Assembly: GCF_009831625.1 (NCBI RefSeq)
Contig: NZ_WUUS01000013.1
Coordinates: 37,830-101,829 of the forward strand
Length of the DNA: 64,000 nt
DNA from: Halobaculum saliterrae
Lineage (GTDB): Archaea > Halobacteriota > Halobacteria > Halobacteriales > Haloferacaceae
Direction: 5' to 3'
The stretch's first letter is position 1, and every line of letters starts with the position of its first letter. A model generated the notes under the pieces. It was not told the DNA's origin. It did not search any database and saw only the letters and a list, made by a program, of their open reading frames with translations. Shown here in pieces: positions 24,527 to 31,798 of this stretch. A program made the translations under genes and the position numbers.

Positions 24527-25688
24527 ATGAAAGATCCAGAATCCAGAACCGTGTTCGCTGGCGTCGACGGACGAACCGATACGGAACTACCCGACTGGTA
24601 CCGCCGGAAGAAAACGGTCGACAAACCGAAGTCTTTCGCCGAGACGATTCGTGACCTCCCGCAGGCCGTCGAGACGACAGTCGCATACCGGAATCCCTAC
24701 TCCGACGAGTGGGTCGAAACGGAGCGCTTCAACGCCCTGGCCGAGCCGACAAGAGCGCGCGACCACGCGACAGACGACGAGCCCGACGCAGACCCACTAT
24801 TTCACGTCCCCACAGACAGTTACGCGATCATCAACCCGGTGGATGTGTACAGGCCCTTGGAAGAGGTCCTTCGCGAGGAGACTATCGACGGGACACCGCT
24901 CGGCGACGTGATGTTCGGCGAGATCCGGCGCTACCGGGGCGGCGGCGAGGTCCATATGGACGTGATGTTCGACGGCCTCGAAGTCCGGCTGCCGAGGCGG
25001 TCGGACCCGATCACGATGGGCGTGACCTCCGGCTACGACTTCTTCGGTGAGCACGCCGTCTACGTCGAGGGCTTCGCTCAGGACGGGTACTGCTCGAATT
25101 CGATGCGCTCGCTCACCGACAAGGAGGTCATCAAGCACGTGGGGGGACGTTCGGGACTTCCGGACCTGGTGGGAGGAGATTCTCGCCCAGGTCGAACTCG
25201 TCGCCGACGACCTCTTCGAGTTCATCCGAGATGCGCAGGAGATCGATCTCGAGTTCTCCGAGCTCCCGTTCACCGTCACCGAGTTTTACAGCCTGCTGGG
25301 ATTCCCGGACTATCTCGCAGAGCGTGCTGCCGAGGATGCCGAGGCGAACGCAGCGTCGCCGTTCGCGATCGATATGTGGACACTACACTCCGGCGCGACA
25401 TACGCGCTCACCCACTTCTTCCAGGGGAAGGAGGGTACGTCGCTGGACGGCTACGTTCACACGGCCAACGACATCCTGTTCAACCCGGAGGGTACCATCG
25501 AGCGCGTCGAGCGAGCCTACGAGGAGCAGCTGGAGGCCGACGGCGACGACGGGTCGCAGGCGTCGCTCGCCGGCGAGCGGGCACTCGCGAGCATCGAGCG
25601 TGTCAGCGACGATCTACAGGAGAAGGTCGACCAGTTCGAGGAGCGGGAAGACGCCCTCCGTGAGCGGTTCCAGGACGCGATGAGCTGA
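24527..25688 (+). pseudogene. DUF932-like protein split by a 1-nt frameshift
   Basis: The frame from the ATG at 24527 encodes coherent protein (starting MKDPESRTVFAGVDG) up to about 25140. The sense then passes to the +1-shifted frame, which continues (DVRDFRTWWEEILAQ) to a stop at 25688. The switch lies in a run of six G at 25141-25146; with five G the two halves join as VIKHVGDVRDFRTW into one protein of about 386 aa. The segment YAIINPVDVYRPLEEVL recalls DUF932-type plasmid proteins, with low certainty. The cause is a real mutation, a phase-variable tract or a sequencing error. The C-terminal half is coiled-coil rich. Confidence 0.75.
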
Positions 25689-25714
25689 CGTCGCGACGGA
25701 GCTGTAGTCGGCGG

Positions 25715-25752
25715 TCTGTTTCTCTCGCCTTCAAAGGGTGGAGGCCAACAGA
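25715..25752 (+). promoter_or_regulatory. Structured 5' leader, copy 11
   Basis: Short stem GCC (25727-25729)/GGC (25743-25745), loop TTCAAAGGGTGGA, inside an outer stem TCTGTT (25715-25720)/AACAGA (25747-25752) that ends 1 nt before the ATG at 25754. Confidence 0.65.
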
Positions 25753-25753
25753 G

Positions 25754-25981
25754 ATGGCTCAGTCTACGGATACCGACGAAGGCGATGACAGGTTCCCGCC
25801 CGAGAAACGCCTCGAAGCGCCGAATCATCGCCTGATCGAGGCCGGGATCGCGACGATTACTGATATGGAGACGCTCCGGGAGTGCGTCGCGTACGAGAAC
25901 GCTCACCAGAACCGAACGCCGATCCTGAAGCGACTCGAGCGCAAGGCAGCGGAACTCCGGGAGACAGAGGAGGAGGAGTAA
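25754..25981 (+). CDS. Small helical protein (paralogue of 22252-22473)
   Basis: 75 aa. It shares the core MET-LR-CVAYENA and the pattern RLIEAGIATITDMETLREC with the 73-aa protein 3.5 kb upstream. An acidic N-terminus and a Glu-rich C-terminal helix flank the core. Two copies with matching leaders suggest that gene plus leader were duplicated as a unit. Inverted repeat copy 3 begins 6 nt after its stop. Function unknown. Confidence 0.7.
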   Translation: MAQSTDTDEGDDRFPPEKRLEAPNHRLIEAGIATITDMETLRECVAYENAHQNRTPILKRLERKAAELRETEEEE

Positions 25982-25986
25982 CCCGG

Positions 25987-26028
25987 TTAACCAACAGTAC
26001 CTCGCCGGTTCCCAGGTGTGTTGGTTAA
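25987..26028. repeat. TTAACCAACA inverted repeat, copy 3
   Basis: Perfect arms at 25987-25996 and 26019-26028 with a 22-bp spacer, between the stop at 25981 and leader copy 12. Confidence 0.95.
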
Positions 26029-26044
26029 TTAGAGATCTGTCAGT

Positions 26045-26067
26045 CACCCCTATAAGGGTGCGGGGTG
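26045..26067 (+). promoter_or_regulatory. Structured 5' leader, copy 12
   Basis: Stem CACCCC (26045-26050)/GGGGTG (26062-26067), loop TATAAGGGTGC, followed by a second hairpin GAGCCC-GC-GGGCTC (26070-26083) just before the ATG at 26090. Confidence 0.78.
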
Positions 26068-26089
26068 CCGAGCCCGCGGGCTCGCATTC

Positions 26090-27091
26090 ATGTCCATTCT
26101 CAAGAGCCACAGCAGTCCCACGGCCAGCCAAATCGCCGCTGCCCGTCAGGTAGAGTTCGTGGCCTTCCTTCATCGACTCCCATTCGCGCTCGACGCTTTC
26201 AGACTCGGGTATCTCCCTGGTTTCCGGGAGAACTGTGGGTATCAAGCAGACCAGTATCAGGACCTCACCCTCTCGGTTGGGATGTTGGACAACGATTTCC
26301 GGAACCCCGATCTGGAACGGTTCGTCGATCGCTTCTTCGAGTACGAGCCTCAGGTCGGAGTTATCGGGGACGTCTACGACCACGCCGCCGTCGACGACCA
26401 CGTTGCTGCCGCTCGCGAGATTCAGGGCAGCTTTCCCGATGCCGAGCTCATCATCGTCCCGAAATCCCAGGCAGTGATCGACGCGATTCCTGATGATATC
26501 GTCCTCGGCTATTCACGCGGGTATGCCGACCGCCTCGCCCACGAGTTCTCTGACCCGGCTGATTGGAGAGGGCGACGCGTCCATATCCTTGGTGGGAGTC
26601 CGCCCAAACAGCTCGACGCCATTCGACAGCTGACCCGGCCGACACTCACGGATGATCCACCAGCCGACATCGTCGGTGTCGACTGGAACGGACTGCATCG
26701 GGGCGCGCAGTTCGGTGAGTTCTGGACGGCCGACGGCTGGGACGACAGCGGTCGCGACGCCGACCACGTCACCGTCCGAAAGACCGTGCGCCACAGCCTC
26801 GCCCGCATCCGGGAGTTTTGGGAAGCCCACGGGGTCTGGCCTGAATCGTCACCCCAAGACGACGGGTTGGGCGTCGAGTACGAAGGGCCGCGGCCAGCCG
26901 ACCTCGATCAGGCGGCCTGTACCGAGTGCGAAACGAACGTCTGGCGAACCCGCCGCGGTCCCTATGTCGCCGAATACGATACCGGCGCAATCTATGGCTA
27001 CTGCAGCTACAAGTGTTACTTCAGCCACCGTCACCGGAACAACCTCGAGGAAATCGCCGGCGAGCAGAGTGTCTACTTGCCGCCGGCGTGA
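26090..27091 (+). CDS. DUF6610-type protein, possible TGT-like TIM barrel
   Basis: 333 aa. From memory it matches the haloarchaeal family called DUF6610. The middle (VVPKSQAVIDAIPDDIVLG, then YADRLAHEF and RRVHILGGSPPKQLDAI) looks like the strand-loop pattern of TIM-barrel tRNA-guanine transglycosylases and their phage DNA-modifying relatives. The likeness is structural by eye, not proven. The C-terminus holds a Cys cluster (CTECETNVW and CSYKCYFSH) that could bind zinc. If TGT-like, it might insert a modified base into RNA or DNA. No queuosine- or archaeosine-precursor genes are in the window. Confidence 0.6.
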   Translation: MSILKSHSSPTASQIAAARQVEFVAFLHRLPFALDAFRLGYLPGFRENCGYQADQYQDLTLSVGMLDNDFRNPDLERFVDRFFEYEPQVGVIGDVYDHAAVDDHVAAAREIQGSFPDAELIIVPKSQAVIDAIPDDIVLGYSRGYADRLAHEFSDPADWRGRRVHILGGSPPKQLDAIRQLTRPTLTDDPPADIVGVDWNGLHRGAQFGEFWTADGWDDSGRDADHVTVRKTVRHSLARIREFWEAHGVWPESSPQDDGLGVEYEGPRPADLDQAACTECETNVWRTRRGPYVAEYDTGAIYGYCSYKCYFSHRHRNNLEEIAGEQSVYLPPA

Positions 27092-27171
27092 GAGACACGA
27101 TCCACTACTTAGCGTGAAGCCGGGAGTCGGAGCGCAGAACCCATTTAGCGGGTGAGCGACTACACAGGCTA

Positions 27172-27936
27172 ATGGACGAGTCGCCTTCCGCACAGACCCA
27201 CTCTCGCATCTACACAGCGCCGCGAACGGATGTCTCACAGAACCAGGGCAAGTTTCGGATCCACTTCAATTTCCCTGGACGGGCCGTCCCCGACCATGAC
27301 GATCACGGCTACGGGCCGCTCGCGACGGTCGTGGAGTCGTTCATGGACCCCGGCACCCTGATTCGGATGTACCAGCACAAAAACGAGGAGATCATCTCGT
27401 GGGTGCCCGAGGGCGTGATGCGCCACGACGACCGCCAGGGCAACCAGTTGGTTACCGATTCCGACCATCTGATGGTGATGAACGCCGGCAGCGGCTTCTG
27501 GCACTCCGAGGAGACGCTCGCCGACGACCCGCCGCTGCGAATGCTCCAGATATTCGTCCGCCCGCACAGCCTCAACCTAGAACCGGGCATCCAGCACGAG
27601 CCGATTCCCGATCCGGTCGCCGGCGAGTGGCGTCACCTGTTCGGCCCCGAAGGCACCGACGCCCCGCTGTCCGTGCGGAACGACGTCGACTTCTACGACT
27701 GCCGCCTCGCCGCCGGGGCCACGACCACGCTCCCGTCGCGGCCGGGCTGGCATACCTACCTGTACGTCTTCGACGGGGCCGTCGAGGTCGGTGACGAGTC
27801 GGTCGGGTACACCGAGAGCGCACTCGTGACCGGCGACGACGATGTGGCGGTCACGGCAACCGAGGACGCCACCATCGTCGCGTTCAGCATCAACCCGGAC
27901 GCACCGGTCACGCGCCAGGGCACCATCGGCCGCTGA
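27172..27936 (+). CDS. Pirin-family cupin protein
   Basis: 254 aa. The N-terminal cupin has the pirin pattern (FNFPGRAVPDHDDHGYGPL, then HKNEEIISWVPEGVMRHDD) and the metal-ligand block with GSGFWHSEE. The C-terminal cupin half follows from about residue 130. Pirins are bicupin iron proteins of varied roles such as quercetinase activity or redox-dependent regulation. It lacks the leader hairpin and looks like a chromosomal-type cargo gene carried among element genes. The substrate is not predictable. Confidence 0.85.
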   Translation: MDESPSAQTHSRIYTAPRTDVSQNQGKFRIHFNFPGRAVPDHDDHGYGPLATVVESFMDPGTLIRMYQHKNEEIISWVPEGVMRHDDRQGNQLVTDSDHLMVMNAGSGFWHSEETLADDPPLRMLQIFVRPHSLNLEPGIQHEPIPDPVAGEWRHLFGPEGTDAPLSVRNDVDFYDCRLAAGATTTLPSRPGWHTYLYVFDGAVEVGDESVGYTESALVTGDDDVAVTATEDATIVAFSINPDAPVTRQGTIGR

Positions 27937-27961
27937 AACACCGGCGGACCGACTGTGGATT

Positions 27962-27990
27962 GTTTTTCTGCCCCCTGAGAGGGTGAGGGC
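27962..27990 (+). promoter_or_regulatory. Structured 5' leader, copy 13
   Basis: T5 tract, then stem GCCC (27970-27973)/GGGC (27987-27990), loop CCTGAGAGGGTGA. GAGGGC (27985-27990) can instead pair with GCCCTC (28001-28006), so two exclusive hairpins are possible. Confidence 0.65.
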
Positions 27991-28023
27991 TTCAGCGAAC
28001 GCCCTCGCAGTCAGGTGATTTTC

Positions 28024-28371
28024 GTGAGTCAGCAACAGTCACCGAGCGATGTCTCGATCGATGAGATACCTGTCGATATCGCGAATACGCAGTCCGGGGA
28101 CGTCGACGCAAGCGACGTTCCGGAGGAGATCCAGTCGCTGACCCGTGCGCTGGCGAGTACGGAGCCCCCGACGAACCCGCTCGTCGTGCTGAAAGCGGCG
28201 CGCTGGTGGTACATCCATGGCAAGGGTGGAGCTGATCCTGCGTTTCAGTGGGCAGTCGAGTGGGCCCGTCACCTCGCGACCGACACGCCCAGCGACGTGG
28301 ATCAGTTCGACGCGTTCCTCGAGTATCTCGTCGCGGTCGGCTTCGCGGATGAAAAGGCAGCACTTCGCTAA
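28024..28371 (+). CDS. Small accessory protein, unknown
   Basis: 115 aa starting with GTG at 28024 (another GTG at 28015). An acidic disordered start precedes a helical domain (LTRALASTEPPTNPLVVLKAARWWYIHGKG, then FQWAVEWARHLATDTPSD and FDAFLEYLVAVGF). The helical, aromatic-rich core resembles no family I know. It has leader copy 13 and ends head-to-tail against the minus-strand zinc-ribbon gene at 28372. Confidence 0.65.
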   Translation: MSQQQSPSDVSIDEIPVDIANTQSGDVDASDVPEEIQSLTRALASTEPPTNPLVVLKAARWWYIHGKGGADPAFQWAVEWARHLATDTPSDVDQFDAFLEYLVAVGFADEKAALR

Positions 28372-28518
28372 TCAGAACTCGTAACAAGCGACATCCTCAG
28401 CACCGCAGACCGGACACTCATCAACATCTTCCGAGAGTGTCTCGCCACAGTTTCGGCATTCCCACAGGGTTGATGTGTCACCCTCGACGGCCCTGCGGAG
28501 CGCATTCAAGAGTCCCAT
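28372..28518 (-). CDS. 48-aa zinc-ribbon mini-protein
   Basis: 48 aa from the ATG at 28518; an upstream in-frame ATG at 28578 would add 20 poor-quality residues. It has one rubredoxin-like zinc ribbon: CRNCGETL...CPVCGAED. Proteins of this size and type (MGLL start, then ribbon) are common on haloarchaeal chromosomes and plasmids. It is the only minus-strand gene in the accessory block and its stop abuts the + strand gene at 28371. Function unknown. Confidence 0.7.
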   Translation of the reverse strand: MGLLNALRRAVEGDTSTLWECRNCGETLSEDVDECPVCGAEDVACYEF

Positions 28519-28599
28519 CCTGGCTTTGCTGAGGGACGCTTCGGTGTTAACAGCATCCCCTGAGAGCCGTCCCATCTTAAATCGCAGTCGTTGGGTCGA

Positions 28600-28628
28600 T
28601 TTTTTGGTCGCCTGTGAGGGGTGCGGCG
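28600..28628 (+). promoter_or_regulatory. Structured 5' leader, copy 14
   Basis: T6 tract, then stem CGCC (28609-28612)/GGCG (28625-28628), loop TGTGAGGGGTGC. It is 45 nt before the ATG at 28674. Confidence 0.65.
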
Positions 28629-28673
28629 CGTTCTGAACTGGCGAAATCGCGTTCAACCGATTTAGTGACCACC

Positions 28674-29606
28674 ATGTCCACGACCAGAGACTCGTCGGTC
28701 TCCTTCGACCAGACCGACACGCGATCCGACGAGATGAACAGTACCATCGAACAGTGGATCGACGACCTCGTCGCCGGCGTCGACGACGCACAGGCCAGCG
28801 CCGAGTTCCAAGAGTGGCTGGACGTTCAGAGCCGGTTCCACGACTACTCCTACCGGAACACGCTGCTGATCAAGCGGCAGTACCCCGACGCGACAAAGGT
28901 CGCCGGCTACCGAACGTGGCAGGAGGAGTTCGATCGGCACGTCCAGGAAGGGGAGTCGGCCATCTGGATCTGGGCGCCGATCATCACCAAGCAGTGTCCG
29001 GAGTGCGAGAACTCGCCGAGCTACCACGAGGACTCCGACTGTGAGTACGACGAAACACCGCCCGAAGACTGGTCCGAGGGCCTCGTCGGATTCAAGCCGG
29101 CACCGGTGTTCGACATCTCCCAGACCGAAGGGGAACCACTTCCCGACCTCGACACGGAAGCGACCGGGGACGCCGGCGACCTCGTTGCTCGGCTGACCGG
29201 TGCCGCCGACGAACTCGGCGTCACGGTTCGAATCGTTCCGGAAGCGGAGTGGACCCACGGCGAGGCGAAGGGCATCTGTGAGCAGCTGAGCCTCGTCGAC
29301 GTCCAGCCGCTCGTCGAGGTTTGCGACCGGGAGAACGATGCCGATCTCGCCCGGACGGTGATCCACGAGTACGCCCACGCCCTGCTCCACTTCGACGTCG
29401 AGGACGACACCGAACGGTCGAAACGCGAGGTCGAGGCCGAGGCGGTCGCCTACGTCGTCGGCCGGTACTACGGGCTCGACACGAGCGGGTCAGCGTTCTA
29501 CCTGGCCGCGTGGGAGTCGGAGGATCCCGAGATCGTTCGAGAGCGCCTCGCCCGGATCAGCACCACGGCTGAAGAGATCATCGACGCTCTCGACAGCGTG
29601 GCTTAA
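28674..29606 (+). CDS. ArdC-like ssDNA-binding protein with HExxH metallopeptidase domain
   Basis: 310 aa from the ATG at 28674. The N-terminal part (FQEWLDVQSRFHDYSYRN, NTLLIKRQYPDATKVAGYRT) is the ArdC-like single-stranded DNA-binding domain. A small Cys motif (QCPECENSP) is inserted after it. The C-terminal half has the zinc-peptidase signature VIHEYAHALLH (His-Glu-x2-His) as in IrrE/ImmA-type peptidases. ArdC proteins protect incoming plasmid DNA from host restriction during conjugation. Its presence fits an early-entry anti-defence role beside the transfer genes. Inverted repeat copy 4 overlaps its stop codon. Confidence 0.85.
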   Translation: MSTTRDSSVSFDQTDTRSDEMNSTIEQWIDDLVAGVDDAQASAEFQEWLDVQSRFHDYSYRNTLLIKRQYPDATKVAGYRTWQEEFDRHVQEGESAIWIWAPIITKQCPECENSPSYHEDSDCEYDETPPEDWSEGLVGFKPAPVFDISQTEGEPLPDLDTEATGDAGDLVARLTGAADELGVTVRIVPEAEWTHGEAKGICEQLSLVDVQPLVEVCDRENDADLARTVIHEYAHALLHFDVEDDTERSKREVEAEAVAYVVGRYYGLDTSGSAFYLAAWESEDPEIVRERLARISTTAEEIIDALDSVA

Positions 29607-29643
29607 CCAACATAGAGGGTTGTCCGCCTACTTTGTTGGTTAA
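29603..29643. repeat. TTAACCAACA inverted repeat, copy 4
   Basis: Perfect arms at 29603-29612 and 29634-29643 with a 21-bp spacer. The left arm contains the TAA stop of the ArdC-like gene. Confidence 0.95.
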
Positions 29644-29675
29644 GTTTTCAGTGCCCGCAGAGGGGCGGAGGCACT
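29644..29675 (+). promoter_or_regulatory. Structured 5' leader, copy 15
   Basis: T4 tract, then stem AGTGCC (29650-29655)/GGCACT (29670-29675), loop CGCAGAGGGGCGGA. It follows directly on inverted repeat copy 4. Confidence 0.78.
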
Positions 29676-29693
29676 CACCGGAGACCACGACCG

Positions 29694-30521
29694 ATGACCG
29701 AGAGATACCTCTCCGCCGTTCTCGAGGAAGCAGAACAGATCGCAACCCACCACGAACAGGTCGCCCACTCGACTGAGAACGCAGCCCACGAGTATCTGCG
29801 GTACGCGGTGCTGAAACTGCTCGAAGAGGGGCCATCCAATCCGGACAGTACACTCCCGCGAATCGACGATGTGACCGTCGGATACGGGCAGGATACGGCG
29901 ATGTTCGAGAGCTGGCACACCGACGTCGAGTGGTGGATGACAGTCCCCCCGCAGGAGGAGTGTACGCGCTTTCGGATCTTCTACCCCACCGAGCACGAGT
30001 CAGTTCCGCGCCTCATCGTCGACGTGATGAGTGCGCTTGGGGCGTGGCGGGTCTGGACCGGGAACGCTGTCGACTGCGGGTCGTACGACCATCACGAGCG
30101 GCGTGAAGTCCACTTCCTGTGGCCACAGGGCCACCCGGTCGAGGACCTCCTTCAGGAGCGAGTCCACGGGCCTGACGCCGTCGCCCCGGATGGTGGCTGT
30201 ACAGGAGACGTTCGCGATCGGATGGTCGCTTCAGCGAACGGTGGGCAGGTCGACGATCTCGAACCTCGCACCCGTCGCGCGGTCACCGAGGAGATGTCGG
30301 TTTCGTTGCTGGAGAAGGGCGGTCGGTACGAGGTACAGTCGGCGTCCGGGAACCGCTACGAAGTCGACGTCGTCGGCGAATCCTGTACCTGTCCAGACTG
30401 GCAGCAGCGCTCCCCCGCCGGCGGATGTAAGCACCTCCGTCGCGTCGATCACGAAATCAAGCGTGGCCGAGTCCCGCGACCGGATGGTAGACTCCCGGCC
30501 GATGCGGCTGATTCTGGTTAA
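29694..30521 (+). CDS. SWIM zinc-finger protein
   Basis: 275 aa. The N-terminal 180 residues are an alpha/beta domain of unknown type. The C-terminus has a SWIM finger: CTCPDWQQRSPAGGCKHLRRV, that is C-x-C...C-x-H (about residues 231-250). SWIM domains bind DNA or proteins and accompany recombination and transposition factors. Here the finger is followed by only about 25 residues. The gene plus its leader is bounded by inverted repeat copies 4 and 5, each overlapping a stop codon, so it looks like a discrete cassette. Confidence 0.78.
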   Translation: MTERYLSAVLEEAEQIATHHEQVAHSTENAAHEYLRYAVLKLLEEGPSNPDSTLPRIDDVTVGYGQDTAMFESWHTDVEWWMTVPPQEECTRFRIFYPTEHESVPRLIVDVMSALGAWRVWTGNAVDCGSYDHHERREVHFLWPQGHPVEDLLQERVHGPDAVAPDGGCTGDVRDRMVASANGGQVDDLEPRTRRAVTEEMSVSLLEKGGRYEVQSASGNRYEVDVVGESCTCPDWQQRSPAGGCKHLRRVDHEIKRGRVPRPDGRLPADAADSG

Positions 30522-30558
30522 CCAACAGACCACCCTGTTCATCCCGCACGTTGGTTAA
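30518..30558. repeat. TTAACCAACA inverted repeat, copy 5
   Basis: Arms at 30518-30527 and 30549-30558 (the right arm begins CGTTGG, one mismatch), 21-bp spacer. It covers the stop of the SWIM gene and lies between convergent genes. Confidence 0.92.
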
Positions 30559-30584
30559 CGCAGACAGTTACGGTTCCACTGCCG

Positions 30585-31133
30585 TCACGGGAGCTCTTCT
30601 GTGACGTCGACGAGCTCCTCCTCGGTCTGCCAGCGGTACAGCCGTCCCTCTTGCTCGAACAGCTCGAAGACGCCGTCTTGCATCCAGCCGAAGGGGTGTT
30701 CTTCGTCCTCATACACCCGCTTGAGGACGTGGCTTTTCGCAAAGAACTCCGTCGTGCCGACGAGGAGGCCCTGTTCGACGAGAAAGTCACTCGGTTCCTT
30801 CTCGGCGACGCCAACGAGGTAGGTCACGATATCGGCGATCAGGCAGAACTTCTGGATGCTGTTGTCCCACTCCCCGCGGATGTCGACCATCCGGAAGGCG
30901 TAGGCGTCCTGTCGCCGGTTGAGCCGGTCAACAACGAGGTTCAGCCGCCGAATCGGCTCCCGGTCGTAGTTGCCCAGCACGAAGTACGAGCGTTCATTCT
31001 CGTAGACGGGGGTCAGTTCGCTCAGGGCGTGGAGGATCTCCTCGTTGTCTGCCAGCGAGATCTCTTCGTCGTCGAGTTGGTCCTTCGCACTGGTGAGGAC
31101 TTCTTCAGGGACGGGCGGCTCCTCGTCGGACAT
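30585..31133 (-). CDS. Unknown protein divergent from wHTH regulator
   Basis: 182 aa, acidic. The middle contains YFVLGNYDREPIRRLNLVVDRLNRRQ and DIRGEWDNSIQKFCLIADIVTYLVGV, a mixed alpha/beta pattern with no known catalytic motif. It is transcribed away from a winged-helix gene, with shared TGATTTAC sites between them. That layout suggests a regulator-target pair or a toxin-antitoxin-like unit. From memory similar pairs occur in other haloarchaea. No function can be stated. Confidence 0.68.
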   Translation of the reverse strand: MSDEEPPVPEEVLTSAKDQLDDEEISLADNEEILHALSELTPVYENERSYFVLGNYDREPIRRLNLVVDRLNRRQDAYAFRMVDIRGEWDNSIQKFCLIADIVTYLVGVAEKEPSDFLVEQGLLVGTTEFFAKSHVLKRVYEDEEHPFGWMQDGVFELFEQEGRLYRWQTEEELVDVTEELP

Positions 31134-31161
31134 ATATGGCCCCTCTCATCGTCGTGCGATA

Positions 31162-31231
31162 TGATTTACGGAGTAAATCACCAGCTTAGTCAGATGTGGT
31201 TTAGTCCAGAGTGATTTACTCAAGGGTAAAC
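31162..31231. promoter_or_regulatory. TGATTTAC operator sites between divergent genes
   Basis: Perfect palindrome TGATTTAC-GGA-GTAAATCA (31162-31180), plus a second, imperfect copy TGATTTAC-TCAAGG-GTAAACTA (31212-31231). Both lie between the divergent starts at 31133 and 31262. Confidence 0.75.
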
Positions 31232-31261
31232 TACTTGTCGCCAGGCCGTGTATCGTGTCGT

Positions 31262-31675
31262 ATGAGCACCGACCTGGGGACAGCTGATGGGATGGAATCC
31301 CGCGAACTCGTCCACTTCGTCACCCAACAGACGCGGTTCGCGCTGATCAACAACATCCTCCAGCACCCCGACCAGCTGCCCTCAATGTACGAGCTCGAGG
31401 AGCTCAACCCCAGCGTGAGCGATGCCACCGTCTACAAGCACATCCAGAAACTCATCGACGCCGGCATCGTCAAGGAGGTCGCCCTGGACGACGACCAGCG
31501 CCGGCAGGGCTACCCCTGGAAGTTCTACGGCCTCACGGAGGAAGGTCGGGAGTTCCTGCAGGAGCACAACCTACTCGCTGCTGAGGAGACGCTCCAGCAG
31601 ATCTACGAGACGATTTCCGACAAGCCCGAGAAGATGGTCAAGTACGAGAACGCCCCTCGTCCGGACGGCGTCTAA
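31262..31675 (+). CDS. PadR/ArsR-like winged-helix regulator
   Basis: 137 aa from the ATG at 31262. It starts with a helix typical of haloarchaeal regulators (ELVHFVTQQTRFALINNILQ), followed by the recognition helix (SDATVYKHIQKLIDAGIV) and a wing (YPWKFYGLTEEGREFL). The C-terminal helix may mediate dimerisation. The palindromic TGATTTAC sites just upstream, shared with the divergent 182-aa gene, are the obvious targets for autoregulation. The identity of the ligand, if any, is unknown. Confidence 0.8.
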   Translation: MSTDLGTADGMESRELVHFVTQQTRFALINNILQHPDQLPSMYELEELNPSVSDATVYKHIQKLIDAGIVKEVALDDDQRRQGYPWKFYGLTEEGREFLQEHNLLAAEETLQQIYETISDKPEKMVKYENAPRPDGV

Positions 31676-31741
31676 CGGCACGGTCTATTCCTGAATAGTT
31701 TGCTATTCGTACTCTTCAGACCGTGATGAGACGATATTTGA

Positions 31742-31782
31742 TTAACCAACAAATCTATGCCGATACGCGCTTTGTTGGTTAA
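31742..31782. repeat. TTAACCAACA inverted repeat, copy 6
   Basis: Perfect arms at 31742-31751 and 31773-31782 with a 21-bp spacer, 16 nt before the ATG at 31799. Confidence 0.95.
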
Positions 31783-31798
31783 CACGAGGCGACCGCTG

